This document shows, piece by piece, positions 1 to 9,480 of a stretch of DNA of 64,000 bases; positions within the stretch are counted from its first letter, which is position 1; every line of letters starts with the position of its first letter. This DNA comes from Roseiconus lacunae (GTDB lineage Bacteria > Planctomycetota > Planctomycetia > Pirellulales > Pirellulaceae). The stretch spans positions 55,912 through 119,911 of the forward strand of contig NZ_VSZO01000017.1 of NCBI RefSeq assembly GCF_008312935.1, given 5' to 3'. The notes beneath the pieces were generated by a model. It was given only the letters and a program-made list of their open reading frames with translations, did not search any database and was not told the origin of the DNA. The translations under genes were made by a program, and so were the position numbers.

Positions 1-1209
1 ACGATGGACATCTCGTCATTGGCATCGGCATACGCGGTCGCCTACCCCGGCGGGATCCTTGGCATCATTGCATCGATGTTGCTGCTCAAGAAGTTTTTTA
101 AAGTCGACTTAGATAGCGAAGTCGAACGATATGAATCGAAAAACAGCAACGGACATGAAGCCATCGAACGACGAAGCGTCATTGTCGAAAACGCGAGGCT
201 AGATCTTGTTCCATTTGGTGAAATCCCCGGCATCGACGAAACCGGCGTCCGAATCTCACGGATTCGCCGCGCCGGTGACGACACCGTCGAAGCGGCGACC
301 GAACAGACGCTCTTGGGCGAAGGCGATGTCGTTCAAGTGGTGGGCCCGAAAAGTGGCTTGGCAAGATTTGTACCTTTGATCGGCCGCCCCAGTGACGAAG
401 ACTTGATGCAACAATCGGGCAATGTGACTTCGCGACGAATTTATGTGACCGCGGGGCCGGTACTCAACAAAACACTCGCGACGCTCTCGCTCGACCGGTT
501 CTACAACGTCACGATCACCCGGATCACGCGTAGTGGGGTGGAAATGGTCCCGCGAGGGACAAGCCGATTGTTCTACGGCGACATCGTGCAAGTCGTCGGG
601 GATAACGAAAGCCTTGATCGAGTCACCGAACACCTGGGAAATTCGACTAAGTCGATGAAGGAGACGCAGTTCTCCCCCTTGTTTGTCGGCATTGCGATCG
701 GCGTGCTCGCGGGCATGATCCCGCTATCGATCCCGGGAGTCCCGTTTCCCGTGCGGCTGGGACTTGCCGGTGGTCCGCTGATTGCCGCGATCGTGTTCAG
801 CTTGGTTCGTAGTATCGGTACATTTGTTTGGTACATCCCCTCGTCGGCGAACCTGGCGCTTCGGGAATTGGGAATCATCCTGTTCCTTGCCTGTGCGGGA
901 CTTGGTGCGGGCGAGACCTTTGTCGAATCCGCGATGAGTTTCAACGGATTGCAGTGGATCGTCGCCGGATTGTTCATCACGATGATCCCGCTGCTGATCG
1001 CCGGGGTGCTCGCCCGCGTGGTCTGGAAACAGAACTACCTGACGATCTGTGGCGTGATTGCCGGAAGCATGACCGACCCGCCGGCGCTGGCCTTTGCCGG
1101 TTCGATGCGTGACTGCAACGCCAGCGCGACCGCCTACGCGGCGGTTTATCCGTTGACGATGATTTTGCGGATCATCGTCGCCCAGTCGCTCGTGTTTATC
1201 TTTGCCTAA
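1..1209 (+). CDS. AspT/YidE-type transporter, 5' end missing
   Basis: This is the C-terminal part of an inner-membrane antiporter of the aspartate-alanine exchanger (AspT/YidE/YbjL) family. The reading frame is open to the window edge, so the ATG at position 4 is probably internal; full members run to about 550 residues. From that Met, one membrane helix is visible at residues 14-32, then two soluble TrkA-C (RCK_C) domains at about 55-125 and 140-215, then five or six helices from about 222 to the end. The second transmembrane half carries the family-typical GVIAGSMTDPPALAFA stretch and ends in the AxAYAAVYPLTMI region. The order of membrane half, two TrkA-C domains and membrane half is diagnostic of the family. 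The substrate cannot be read from sequence. The TrkA-C domains suggest ligand gating. The gene is followed by 170 bp of non-coding DNA and then purL. Confidence 0.85.
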   Translation, partial: TMDISSLASAYAVAYPGGILGIIASMLLLKKFFKVDLDSEVERYESKNSNGHEAIERRSVIVENARLDLVPFGEIPGIDETGVRISRIRRAGDDTVEAATEQTLLGEGDVVQVVGPKSGLARFVPLIGRPSDEDLMQQSGNVTSRRIYVTAGPVLNKTLATLSLDRFYNVTITRITRSGVEMVPRGTSRLFYGDIVQVVGDNESLDRVTEHLGNSTKSMKETQFSPLFVGIAIGVLAGMIPLSIPGVPFPVRLGLAGGPLIAAIVFSLVRSIGTFVWYIPSSANLALRELGIILFLACAGLGAGETFVESAMSFNGLQWIVAGLFITMIPLLIAGVLARVVWKQNYLTICGVIAGSMTDPPALAFAGSMRDCNASATAYAAVYPLTMILRIIVAQSLVFIFA

Positions 1210-1382
1210 AGACTGCTTGGCGACTGCGTCAGGAACTACCCGAGTGCACTAGGGCCTACCCGAGTGCGTTCGGACTCACTCTAACGGTGGAGCCCGGCCT
1301 GCCCATTACCCGAGACGCCTGATTTCGATAGACTTCCGGACAGTCATGTCACTGGTAATTCCCCTTTGGTCAGGTCACAACG

Positions 1383-4352
1383 ATGCCACTTTGGCAAATC
1401 GACATTTTTCCCGCAGCAAACGAGATGGATCGCGAAGGCGCTCGGACGAGCGAAGAAGTCGGCGAACTCGGTCTGGGCGATCAAATCTCTGTTGTCTTCG
1501 CACGCGGCTTTTTGGTTCAAGGGGATCTCGATGCCGATCAGGCTCAGCGGCTCGCGTCGGGACTGCTTAGTGACAGCGTGACCGAACGGACAGTCGTTGC
1601 CCAAGTCGGCGAAGAATCGCTGCGGCAGCCACCGGCCGGTGCGGAAAACTATCGCCTTGTCAATGTGATGCCGAAAGCCGGCGTGATGGACCCGGTCGCC
1701 AGCAGCACGATTAACGCGGCCCGTGACATCGGCTACGAAGTCGAGTCGGTGCGGACGATGCGTAAGTACTGGATCGACGCGAGCGATGACGCCACCTTTG
1801 ATTCCATCTGTCGCCGCGCACTTTCCAACGATTCGATCGAACAAGTCGTCGTCGGCCCGCTGGACATGGAAGAGCTGGAAGTCGGCAGCCACTACGAATT
1901 TGACTTGGTTCGCATTCCGATCCGATCGCTTTCCGACGAAGAACTCGAACGCCTTTCCAAAGAAGGTCAACTGTACCTGACGCTGGTCGAAATGCAGACG
2001 ATCCGCGACCACTTCGTCAGCCTTGACCGAGACCCGACCGACATCGAACTGGAGACGATCGCGCAGACTTGGTCGGAACACTGCAGCCACAAAACGCTCG
2101 CCGGACGGATCCACTATCGCGGGGTCGGCGAAGACGGAACCCCCGGCGGTGACGAACGCCAGTACGACAACATGCTCAAAGAAACTGTCTTTGCGGCGAC
2201 GCAGCAGATTCGAAAACAGCTTGCCGATGACGATTGGTGTGTGAGTGTTTTTAAAGACAACGCCGGTGTCGTCACCTTCAACGATCAGTACCACGCTTGC
2301 TTCAAAGTTGAAACGCACAACCACCCGTCGGCGCTTGAACCTTACGGCGGCGCCAATACCGGAATTGGCGGCGTGATCCGTGATCCGATGGGGACCGGGA
2401 TGGGCGCTAAACCAGTTTGCAACACCGACGTGTTCTGCTTTGCACCGCCGGACACGTCACCGGAGGATCTGCCGCCGGGCGTGTTGCATCCGCGACGTGT
2501 GATGAAAGGCGTCGTCGCCGGGGTTCGCGATTACGGCAATCGCATGGGAATCCCGACGGTCAATGGCGCCGTGTACTTTGACCGACGCTACCTCGGTAAC
2601 CCACTGGTGTACGCCGGCAACGTCGGCATGATCCCAGTCGGAATGGAAGACAAACAAGTTCACCCCGGTGACCTGATCGTTTCGCTTGGCGGACGAACCG
2701 GACGCGACGGAATCCATGGCGCAACATTCAGCAGTGCCGAGCTGACCAGCGAATCGGAGTCGCTTTCCGGTGGCGCGGTCCAAATCGGTAATGCGATCAC
2801 CGAGAAGATGGTGTTGGATGTTTTGATGCAGGCCCGCGATCGTGGCTTGTACAACGCCGTGACCGACTGCGGTGCGGGCGGTTTCTCCAGTGCGGTCGGC
2901 GAAATGGGCGAAGACGTCGGTGCGGAGGTTTGGCTTGAGAAAGCGCCGCTGAAGTATGACGGACTGTCGTACACCGAAATCTGGATCTCAGAAGCTCAGG
3001 AACGCATGGTGCTGGCCGTCCCACGCGCGAAGTGGGATGAACTCCGCGAGTTGTGTGATAGCGAAGGCGTCGAGTCGGCCGTGTTGGGAGAATTCAAGCC
3101 GACCGGGCAATTGGATCTGACCTATCACGGCGAAACCGTCGGTAGCTTGAGCATGGCGTTCCTACACGACGGTCGGCCACCGGTGATCCGCGATGCGGTT
3201 TACCAACCGCCGGAAGTCAAGTCGCTTGACCAATCGACGTCGCTGTCGGCCGAGCAGCACCGCGAGTGCTTGCTAGGCGTGCTGTCCAGTTTGAACGTTG
3301 CCAGTAAGCACTGGGTGATTCGCCAGTACGATCATGAGGTTCAAGGCGGAAGCGTTGTCAAACCGTTGGTCGGTCCGCTGTGCGATGGTCCCAGCGATGC
3401 CGCCGTGGTGCGTCCATTGCTCGACAGTCAGCGAGGCCTCGTGATCTCCTGCGGCATGAACCCGCACTTCGGCGATTTTGACACCTATCACATGGCCGCT
3501 TCGGCGATCGACGAGGCGATGCGAAATGCCGTCGCCGTCGGTGCCGATCCGTCTAAGATTGCCATCCTGGACAACTTCTGTTGGGGCTACACCGATCGTC
3601 CCGAAACACTCGGGTCATTGGTCCGCGCGGCGATCGCTTGTTATGACGTCGCGATCGGATTGGGGACGCCGTTTGTCAGTGGCAAAGACAGCCTGAACAA
3701 TGAATTCAGCTACACCGATGCGAGCGGAGACAAGCAAACGATTTCGATCCCGCCAAGTTTGCTGATCAGTGCCATGGGACAAATCGAAGACGTCGCGACC
3801 GCGGTGACGATGGACGCGAAAGAAGCTGGCAACGTTGTCTTCTTGGTCGGTCAAACCAAGGATGAATTCGGCGGTTCGCATTACTGCCTGGTTCGCGAAC
3901 TCGAAGGCGGACAGGTGCCGGTCGTTGACGTTCCGGTGGCCAAGGCGACCTTTGCGGCCGTTCACGACGCGATTCGACAACGATTGGTCCGCAGTTGCCA
4001 CGATCTTTCCGAAGGCGGCTTGGCAGTTGCGGCGGTGGAAATGGCGATGGCCGGGGGACTGGGGATGCAGCTGGATCTTGCCGCCGCCGGCAAACAGATG
4101 GCGACCGATTTGTCGGAAACGCAGTGGTTGTTCAGCGAATCGAACTCACGTTTCTTGCTCGAAGTACCGGCCGAGGCGAGCGAACCGATTGCCGAGATCT
4201 TTCGCAAGCACGGTGTCACTGCCGCACAGGTAGGTACAATAACGGCAGACGGCGTGCTGTCGGTCAAGGCAGTCGACGGCGAGTCAACCTGCTTGGAAGT
4301 CACCGTCGAAAACGCCAAACAAGCCTGGAAAAAGCCACTGGATCTTCAATGA
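1383..4352 (+). CDS. purL: Phosphoribosylformylglycinamidine synthase, PurS-PurL fusion
   Basis: This 989-residue protein is the synthetase of the fourth step of purine synthesis, converting FGAR to FGAM with ATP and ammonia. Residues 1-75 and about 90-160 look like two PurS-type modules. They are followed by the PurL core with [10 protein letters not shown] near residue 230, [18 protein letters not shown] near 310 and a second AIRS-type half with DNFCWGY and SGKDSLNNE. There is no PurQ glutaminase domain at the C-terminus, unlike the roughly 1,300-residue proteobacterial PurL, so a separate PurQ encoded elsewhere must deliver ammonia. The length fits a PurSL fusion. The stop codon overlaps the start of the following ferredoxin gene (ATGA at 4349-4352), implying translational coupling. 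The ATG start has only a weak upstream purine stretch, but it sits just before the first PurS-like strand ([10 protein letters not shown]). Confidence 0.93.
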   Translation: MPLWQIDIFPAANEMDREGARTSEEVGELGLGDQISVVFARGFLVQGDLDADQAQRLASGLLSDSVTERTVVAQVGEESLRQPPAGAENYRLVNVMPKAGVMDPVASSTINAARDIGYEVESVRTMRKYWIDASDDATFDSICRRALSNDSIEQVVVGPLDMEELEVGSHYEFDLVRIPIRSLSDEELERLSKEGQLYLTLVEMQTIRDHFVSLDRDPTDIELETIAQTWSEHCSHKTLAGRIHYRGVGEDGTPGGDERQYDNMLKETVFAATQQIRKQLADDDWCVSVFKDNAGVVTFNDQYHACFKVETHNHPSALEPYGGANTGIGGVIRDPMGTGMGAKPVCNTDVFCFAPPDTSPEDLPPGVLHPRRVMKGVVAGVRDYGNRMGIPTVNGAVYFDRRYLGNPLVYAGNVGMIPVGMEDKQVHPGDLIVSLGGRTGRDGIHGATFSSAELTSESESLSGGAVQIGNAITEKMVLDVLMQARDRGLYNAVTDCGAGGFSSAVGEMGEDVGAEVWLEKAPLKYDGLSYTEIWISEAQERMVLAVPRAKWDELRELCDSEGVESAVLGEFKPTGQLDLTYHGETVGSLSMAFLHDGRPPVIRDAVYQPPEVKSLDQSTSLSAEQHRECLLGVLSSLNVASKHWVIRQYDHEVQGGSVVKPLVGPLCDGPSDAAVVRPLLDSQRGLVISCGMNPHFGDFDTYHMAASAIDEAMRNAVAVGADPSKIAILDNFCWGYTDRPETLGSLVRAAIACYDVAIGLGTPFVSGKDSLNNEFSYTDASGDKQTISIPPSLLISAMGQIEDVATAVTMDAKEAGNVVFLVGQTKDEFGGSHYCLVRELEGGQVPVVDVPVAKATFAAVHDAIRQRLVRSCHDLSEGGLAVAAVEMAMAGGLGMQLDLAAAGKQMATDLSETQWLFSESNSRFLLEVPAEASEPIAEIFRKHGVTAAQVGTITADGVLSVKAVDGESTCLEVTVENAKQAWKKPLDLQ

Positions 4353-5362
4353 TTTCTGCCAACGTGCAATCGGAAGCGAGCACGACCTGGACTGTCGTTT
4401 TATCGAAAGGACAGTCGCGAAATCCGGTTAAACGATCGCTCGAACAAGCGATCGCCGAAGCGGCCGCCCAAATCGAGGGCGTGGCGGTCGTTGTCGTCCC
4501 CCACCTGTACGACTTGCCCAAAGGCGGCGAGTCGTTGACGACACTTGGCGAGATCGAATCGAACCTGATTGTCGCTTCCTGGATCTTTCCACGCGCCGCC
4601 CATTGGGTTCTCGATCGTAACGGCGTCCGCGGACAGTTCGTTGCCGTCGAAGACGAAGAGGAAGACGACAGCGAGGAATCGCCCGCCGCCACATCAGAAT
4701 CCGATGTCGACCGAGTCACCGAGCTCTATCCGCGGCCCGATCGCGAAATCCACTGCATCGACCTTAAGACCGACGAGGACGCCGAGCACTTCATCAATCT
4801 CGTTCGCCAAATCGTCCAAGGCGAGTTAGATCCAAATTCAAATGGCGGCGAAGAACGATCGTTGCCGATCGTCGGAGGCAAGCTGGTTCAGGTCGATGAA
4901 ACGACGTCGCGCCGCTGGTATCCGGTGATCGACTTCAGCCGTTGCACCAATTGCATGGAGTGCGTCGACTTTTGCTTGTTCGGTGTTTACGGAGTTGACC
5001 AAGCCGAAACGATCTTGGTCGAGCAGCCTGACAACTGCCGCAAAGGATGCCCGGCATGCAGTCGGGTCTGCCCAGAAAATGCGATCATTTTTCCCCAGCA
5101 CAAAGCGCCCGCCATCGCCGGTGCCGACGTCGGCGGGGAAGAAGGATTCAAGATTGACCTTTCGAAATTGTTCGGCGCCCCCGACGGTAGCGATGACGCG
5201 ATCGCGACGGCGGCTCGGGAACGTGACGAACAGCTACTGCTGTCCGGGCGCGAGGCAGTTGGGATCGACGACCAACTAAAGCGTCGCCAACAAGACATGA
5301 CTCAAAAACCAAAAGATGAACTCGATGAGTTGATCGATTCGCTCGACGCACTCGATCTCTAA
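4349..5362 (+). CDS. 4Fe-4S ferredoxin-domain protein coupled to purL
   Basis: This cytoplasmic protein of 337 residues has a C-terminal bacterial-type ferredoxin domain with two cluster motifs: [11 protein letters not shown] at about residues 199-209 (CX2CX2CX3C) and [13 protein letters not shown] at about 230-242 (CX3CX2CX3CP). The first 110 residues form an alpha/beta region I do not recognise. It is followed by an acidic linker rich in Glu and Asp. The tail is charged and contains a predicted helix ([15 protein letters not shown]). The start is chosen at the ATG overlapping the purL stop; the same frame is open further upstream inside purL, but that extension is a shadow. FGAM synthase needs no electron donor, so the overlap may reflect shared expression rather than a shared reaction. 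The actual electron partner is unknown. Confidence 0.8.
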   Translation: MISANVQSEASTTWTVVLSKGQSRNPVKRSLEQAIAEAAAQIEGVAVVVVPHLYDLPKGGESLTTLGEIESNLIVASWIFPRAAHWVLDRNGVRGQFVAVEDEEEDDSEESPAATSESDVDRVTELYPRPDREIHCIDLKTDEDAEHFINLVRQIVQGELDPNSNGGEERSLPIVGGKLVQVDETTSRRWYPVIDFSRCTNCMECVDFCLFGVYGVDQAETILVEQPDNCRKGCPACSRVCPENAIIFPQHKAPAIAGADVGGEEGFKIDLSKLFGAPDGSDDAIATAARERDEQLLLSGREAVGIDDQLKRRQQDMTQKPKDELDELIDSLDALDL

Positions 5363-5365
5363 TTC

Positions 5366-5404
5366 ACCGGGTGTGCATCCCACCAGCCCGGGCCGTGTTT
5401 TTTA
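5366..5404 (+). terminator. Possible terminator after the purL-ferredoxin operon
   Basis: A short CGGG/CCCG stem with a long loop lies just after the ferredoxin stop and is followed by GCCGTG and six T residues. It sits between convergent genes, where a terminator is expected, but the stem is weak and the last bases overlap the yceH stop codon. This is a tentative call. Confidence 0.25.
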
Positions 5405-6070
5405 TGATTCGAGCTGTTTGATCCGCTCTTCTAGCTCGTCGATACGCGACGTCACCGCGTCCAGTCGCGAAATCAGTTGATCGATCGCATCCTTTTGCTC
5501 AGCCGGAACGGCGGATGATTTCGCGGACTGCTTCTCGACACGGGCCTCCAAGTACTGACGCTCTTCGTGCGGATAGAGCTTGTGTGCGAACGTTTGGCCG
5601 CGTCCGGGAGGGCTGAGGGCCTCGACGAGGTCTTTTTCGATCAACGAATCGAGGACCGACTTGACCGCATTTAGGTCGGCTAAGTTGTACATCCGTGAGG
5701 CCCGCGTTCGAAGTTCTCCTTGCGTTTGGGGACCGCGCAGAAGCAACTCTGTGAACACCGCCGCTTGTGGATTATCCAGATTCAACCAGTCATAGGCGGC
5801 ATGCCTGAACTTGTTGACTCGACCGCTGCCTTGAATCTCACGTGCCGCCCCATGCTCACGCAATTCATCCAACGCCAGCAGCACGTCGTTTTCATCGAGC
5901 GACATCTGCGGGGATCGGTTGGATTTTTGATTGCAACCACTGATCAATGCGGCCACGGTCATCGGATAGTTGTCCGGTGTCGTTTTCGCTTTTTCAACCA
6001 ACACGCCCAGGACACGACGGGCATTGGCAGACAGGGGAACGATCGGGTTGGTTTCTTCGCCTTCGGACAT
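5402..6070 (-). CDS. YceH family (DUF480) winged-helix protein
   Basis: This 222-residue protein belongs to the YceH/DUF480 family. Two winged-helix-like domains are visible: residues about 10-90, beginning with the family pattern LSANARRVLGVLVEKAKTTPDNYP and the NQKSNRSP motif, and about 100-175 with LLRGPQTQGELRTRASRMY. A coiled-coil tail (DQLISRLDAVTSRIDELEERI) closes the protein. I place the start at MSEGEE; the frame is open another 34 codons upstream, but that part is low-complexity and contains a copy of the dispersed repeat. The biological role of YceH is poorly defined; the fold suggests nucleic-acid or protein binding. It converges with the ferredoxin gene and is followed upstream by the recQ stop, about 200 bp away. 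Confidence 0.88.
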   Translation of the reverse strand: MSEGEETNPIVPLSANARRVLGVLVEKAKTTPDNYPMTVAALISGCNQKSNRSPQMSLDENDVLLALDELREHGAAREIQGSGRVNKFRHAAYDWLNLDNPQAAVFTELLLRGPQTQGELRTRASRMYNLADLNAVKSVLDSLIEKDLVEALSPPGRGQTFAHKLYPHEERQYLEARVEKQSAKSSAVPAEQKDAIDQLISRLDAVTSRIDELEERIKQLES

Positions 6071-6119
6071 CGGAGCAAAAATAAGAGGAATCTGATAACG
6101 GAAACGCCAGGGATGAATG

Positions 6120-6142
6120 CCAGCCGACGGCGCTAGCCACGG
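6120..6142. repeat. Half copy of the dispersed palindromic repeat
   Basis: The sequence CAGCCGACGGCGCTAGCCAC matches the left arm of the dispersed repeat family seen elsewhere in the window (CAGCCG, spacer, GCGTTAGC, CGG). No matching right arm follows, so this is a partial copy, placed in the yceH 5' region. Confidence 0.45.
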
Positions 6143-6276
6143 GCCATGGAGCGAGCCGAGCATGCCGTCCACGGACCTTCAAAGAACACACATCAGTGCG
6201 ACGTCTCAAGTATACCCGCGTCGCGGCGAACCGGTTAGCCGCTGTGCGTCATGCGACCTTAGCAAATGCCGAATGG

Positions 6277-7701
6277 TCAGCCAAAGTACCGATTTAGAAA
6301 CTCTTTGCGATCGCCCTCTTCGGCGGCGAATTGGACCATCGCATACAAGCGTTGTTGATCGCGGCGTTTCTTTTCCGCCAGCACATCTTCGTCCTGCAAA
6401 CGCGGTGGCAAATCGGCAACCACGTCATAACACGCCGGTGGATGCGGACCGGCGACGACACCATGTCGATCAAGCATCGAGAGGGCCGTCGCCAAACGAT
6501 GGTCGTACTTGCTGCGTCGCTGAAGCTGACCGTTAATCCAATCAAAGCCATAAGCATGGCACTGTTCGGGATGCTCGGCCAACAACTGATAGAGCCGAGT
6601 GTAGAACGCGGCGTCGGGGTTGGACCATTCGATGAACTGCATCTGTGTCATCAAGTCCTCCTGGGCATACATCCAAACACAACGACTGGGTGCCCCGTCG
6701 CGACCGGCGCGACCGATTTCCTGATAATAGGCTTCGATCGATCCCGGCGTTTCGGCATGCACGACGATGCGAATATCCTGCTTGTCGATTCCCATGCCAA
6801 AGGCATTGGTTGCCAGAACAAGATCACGATCGCCCGACATGAATTCATCTTGGACGTTTCGCCGGACGTGCCTCGGCAAGTCGCCGTGATAGCAGACGTG
6901 ATCGATGCCTCGAGAAAGCAGGTGATCGCTGAATCGTTGCAGCGTTTTGATCAAGGAAAAGTAAACGATCACGCTGCCGCCGCCAAAGTCGGGATCCGCA
7001 ACGATCGACGGCAGCTTTTCTAGCTTCTCCGACTCATCGAATACCGGCTCGACATCCAGGTGAAGATTTGGACGGTCGATGCCTTCGTGGAACAATCGAA
7101 TCTCGTTGGGATCGATACCCATCTGGCGATAAATGTCTTTCCGACATTCGCTTGTCGCCGTCGCGGTCAACGCAATCGTGGTCGGCTCTCCAAGCCGCTC
7201 GCGAATTTCGGCGATTCGAGTGTAGTCGGGGCGAAAATCATGCCCCCATTGGCTGACACAGTGGGCTTCATCGATCGCCAACAAGTTGACGTCTCGTTTA
7301 CCAATCGCTTCGAGAAATTCTTGCTTCCGAAAACGTTCCGGGGTGACATAAAGGATCTGGTAGTCGCCGGCGGAAAGTCGTTCGTATCGGTCCGTGCGGC
7401 GTTGGCGATCGAGTGACGAATTGATGAAGGTTGCATCAATACCACGACTGGTGAGCGACTGGGCCTGATCTTGCATGAGCGCAATCAGTGGGGAGAGCAC
7501 CAGTGTTAGCGAACGCGGTTGCTGCTCGGATTGGATCAATGCCGGGATTTGATAACAGATCGACTTGCCCATTCCGGTGGGCATCACCACCATCGCATGG
7601 TTTCCGGTCAATACATGATCGATGATCGCGCCTTGGCTGGGGCGAAAGCTGTCGTAGCCGAAGTAGCGCTGAAGCTGTTGAATTGGTGTCGTGGTACTCA
7701 T
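6277..7701 (-). CDS. recQ: RecQ-family ATP-dependent DNA helicase, short form
   Basis: This 474-residue protein is a 3'-5' superfamily 2 helicase of DNA repair and recombination. Visible motifs are the Q-motif region (YFGYDSFRPSQ, residues 13-23), Walker A MPTGMGKS at 40-47, DEAH with HCVSQWGHDFRPDY from about residue 140, the ALTATAT motif III, and the C-terminal RecA-fold motifs VIVYFSLIKT, ATNAFGMGIDK and QEIGRAGRDG. The protein stops at NRYFG, the point where longer RecQ proteins continue into the zinc-binding Cys cluster, and it has no complete RQC winged helix or HRDC domain. The start is at MSTTTPIQ; an upstream extension of 32 residues is in frame but not helicase-like. It is divergently arranged with the GspE-type gene, across 278 bp. 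Confidence 0.93.
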   Translation of the reverse strand: MSTTTPIQQLQRYFGYDSFRPSQGAIIDHVLTGNHAMVVMPTGMGKSICYQIPALIQSEQQPRSLTLVLSPLIALMQDQAQSLTSRGIDATFINSSLDRQRRTDRYERLSAGDYQILYVTPERFRKQEFLEAIGKRDVNLLAIDEAHCVSQWGHDFRPDYTRIAEIRERLGEPTTIALTATATSECRKDIYRQMGIDPNEIRLFHEGIDRPNLHLDVEPVFDESEKLEKLPSIVADPDFGGGSVIVYFSLIKTLQRFSDHLLSRGIDHVCYHGDLPRHVRRNVQDEFMSGDRDLVLATNAFGMGIDKQDIRIVVHAETPGSIEAYYQEIGRAGRDGAPSRCVWMYAQEDLMTQMQFIEWSNPDAAFYTRLYQLLAEHPEQCHAYGFDWINGQLQRRSKYDHRLATALSMLDRHGVVAGPHPPACYDVVADLPPRLQDEDVLAEKKRRDQQRLYAMVQFAAEEGDRKEFLNRYFG

Positions 7702-7979
7702 GGCGGCATTGTCGCGTGCGTGCGACGAAGCGAAACCCCACGGCCCCGGTGATCTGTGCCTGCGATAAGGATGCTTGCGACCGCTGTTGCAGTCCAATCA
7801 GCACTTCCTTTCCGCGGTGGGGGGGAAGCCCAGTCGGTGAATTACGCCACAGTTTTGCATCGGCGTAGAGGATCGTTCATATTGTTCACACGGTTCGGCC
7901 GTCATCGATGGCTGGATCTCATCCTAGGCTGAATCAACAGTGACGCATCGCGAACAGACGACAACGGGAAGAAGCCATC

Positions 7980-9272
7980 GTGAAAGACGAATCAACGATT
8001 GAATTTCAAGAAGTCCAGGGAGGGGGCGGAGACACGGAACTGACGCCACCGGAATTGTTCGCGGCGAACTTGATCGAGTGGGCGTTGGAGCGACACGTGA
8101 GCGACCTGTTTGTTTCCGATGTTGACGGGGCCGTCATCATCACCGTCAGACGACTCGGGAAAATCGAACCCGTCCGTCGTTTCGCCAGTACGTACGGGCA
8201 TCGCCTGCAAGGCCATTTACGAGTTCTCGCGGGCGCGGACGCGGGCGAGTCAGTTCGTCCTACCGAAGGGCGCGGAGTGATCACAACGCCCGACGGATCG
8301 ACCGCGCATCTACGACTCAGTAGCGTCCCGACGATCTTTGGCCAAGACGTCGCGATTCGACTATTTGATCCCACGCGTGGTCGCAGGCGGATCGATCAGT
8401 TGGGGATGGATCAAACCGATGTCGATGCGATCGAGTCGTTGGTTCGCCGAAAAAGCGGTTTGATTCTTGTCACCGGTCCGGTTGCCAGCGGAAAAAGTAG
8501 CACGCTGTATGCGATGTTGGATTATCTCAACGACGGCAGCAAGAAGATTCATACGATCGAAGACCCGGTCGAACATCCAATCTCCGGTGTCATGCAATCG
8601 CAAGTCAACACGCGAGCAAGGATGGACTTTGCGGATCTTTTAACCGCCGTCTTACGCCACAGCCCTGACGTGATCATGATCGGCGAAGTGCGTGATAGCC
8701 AAACCGCCCGCGCGGCGATCCGCGCCGGCGCAAGCGGTCAACTTGTACTCGCCACCGTGCATTCAAAGAGCGCCGCCGAAGCGATCGAGATGATGCTGCA
8801 ATACGAAACCGATCACAAGTTCTTGTCCAGTTCGTTAAGCGGGGTGATCAACCAACGATTGATTCGTCGACTCTGTACCGAGTGCCGCAAGGTGGTCGAT
8901 GTCGAAGATGAAATCGAAGTCCCCGATCGCCTTCGGTCTCGGATGGACGGTCACAAACCGGTTTTGTATCGCAGCCAAAAGTGCGGTGGCTGCCACGAGG
9001 GAGGCTATGACAACCTGATCTCACTTCCTGAAATCATGTTGGTCGATGCTCAAATCGAAGATGCGATCAGCAACCGGGCGACGGCGATGGAAATCGAATC
9101 AATCTCGATCCAAAATGGAATGCTTAAGCTACCCGAGGTGGCGCTCAGCTACGTCCTTCGCGGGCTGACGTCGATTGAGGAAGTCAACCAGGTGCTCAAC
9201 GACCCGATCCTCGCTTCACTAGCACGCAAGTGGTCACGTTCTGACACGATCGCCGAATCAGGATCGAAGTAG
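7980..9272 (+). CDS. GspE/PulE-type secretion ATPase, orphan
   Basis: This 430-residue cytoplasmic ATPase belongs to the type II secretion/type IV pilus family. Residues 25-130 form the N2-like domain; Walker A GPVASGKSST lies near residue 165. An Asp box (HTIEDPVEH), Walker B with VIMIGEVRD near 230 and a His box (LATVHSKSAAEAI) follow. CTEC near 299 and CGGC near 335 form the four-Cys zinc site typical of GspE rather than PilT. The long N-terminal GspE domain that binds GspL is missing. No pseudopilin, secretin or GspF gene lies nearby, so it presumably serves components encoded elsewhere. The start is GTG at 7980, after a GGAAG stretch. Confidence 0.85.
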   Translation: MKDESTIEFQEVQGGGGDTELTPPELFAANLIEWALERHVSDLFVSDVDGAVIITVRRLGKIEPVRRFASTYGHRLQGHLRVLAGADAGESVRPTEGRGVITTPDGSTAHLRLSSVPTIFGQDVAIRLFDPTRGRRRIDQLGMDQTDVDAIESLVRRKSGLILVTGPVASGKSSTLYAMLDYLNDGSKKIHTIEDPVEHPISGVMQSQVNTRARMDFADLLTAVLRHSPDVIMIGEVRDSQTARAAIRAGASGQLVLATVHSKSAAEAIEMMLQYETDHKFLSSSLSGVINQRLIRRLCTECRKVVDVEDEIEVPDRLRSRMDGHKPVLYRSQKCGGCHEGGYDNLISLPEIMLVDAQIEDAISNRATAMEIESISIQNGMLKLPEVALSYVLRGLTSIEEVNQVLNDPILASLARKWSRSDTIAESGSK

Positions 9273-9365
9273 CGATTCAACCGACGTAGAAAGGTGTGTT
9301 CGCCTCTGTCGCCGATCGAATCATCGCCCGTCGGCTTCGTGTTTCGTCAACATTGCAAATTTGGA

Positions 9366-9425
9366 TCAGCCGATTGGCGTAGCCACGGTTTCGGTGCAAT
9401 CACTGTGCTAACGCACGTCCACTGA
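9366..9425. repeat. Dispersed palindromic repeat, full copy
   Basis: This 60-bp imperfect inverted repeat has a left arm TCAGCCGATTGGCGTAGCC, the central CGGTTTCGGTGCAA and a right arm ending TGCTAACGCACGTCCACTGA. It lies between the GspE-type gene and the convergent ThiF gene. Confidence 0.65.
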
Positions 9426-9480
9426 CGAGTCGAACTCGGGCATTTGATCTCGCTAACGCACGAGGCCCGAAGCGACGCTG

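Noticed and set aside
1344..2324. 326-residue open frame on the minus strand opposite purL
   Set aside because: It mirrors the conserved purL frame; the composition is that of a shadow, with many Val/Phe/Asp and no domain.
3995..4348. Longer N-terminus for the ferredoxin gene
   Set aside because: It lies entirely inside purL in another frame and is basic and low-complexity; the ATGA overlap gives a better start.
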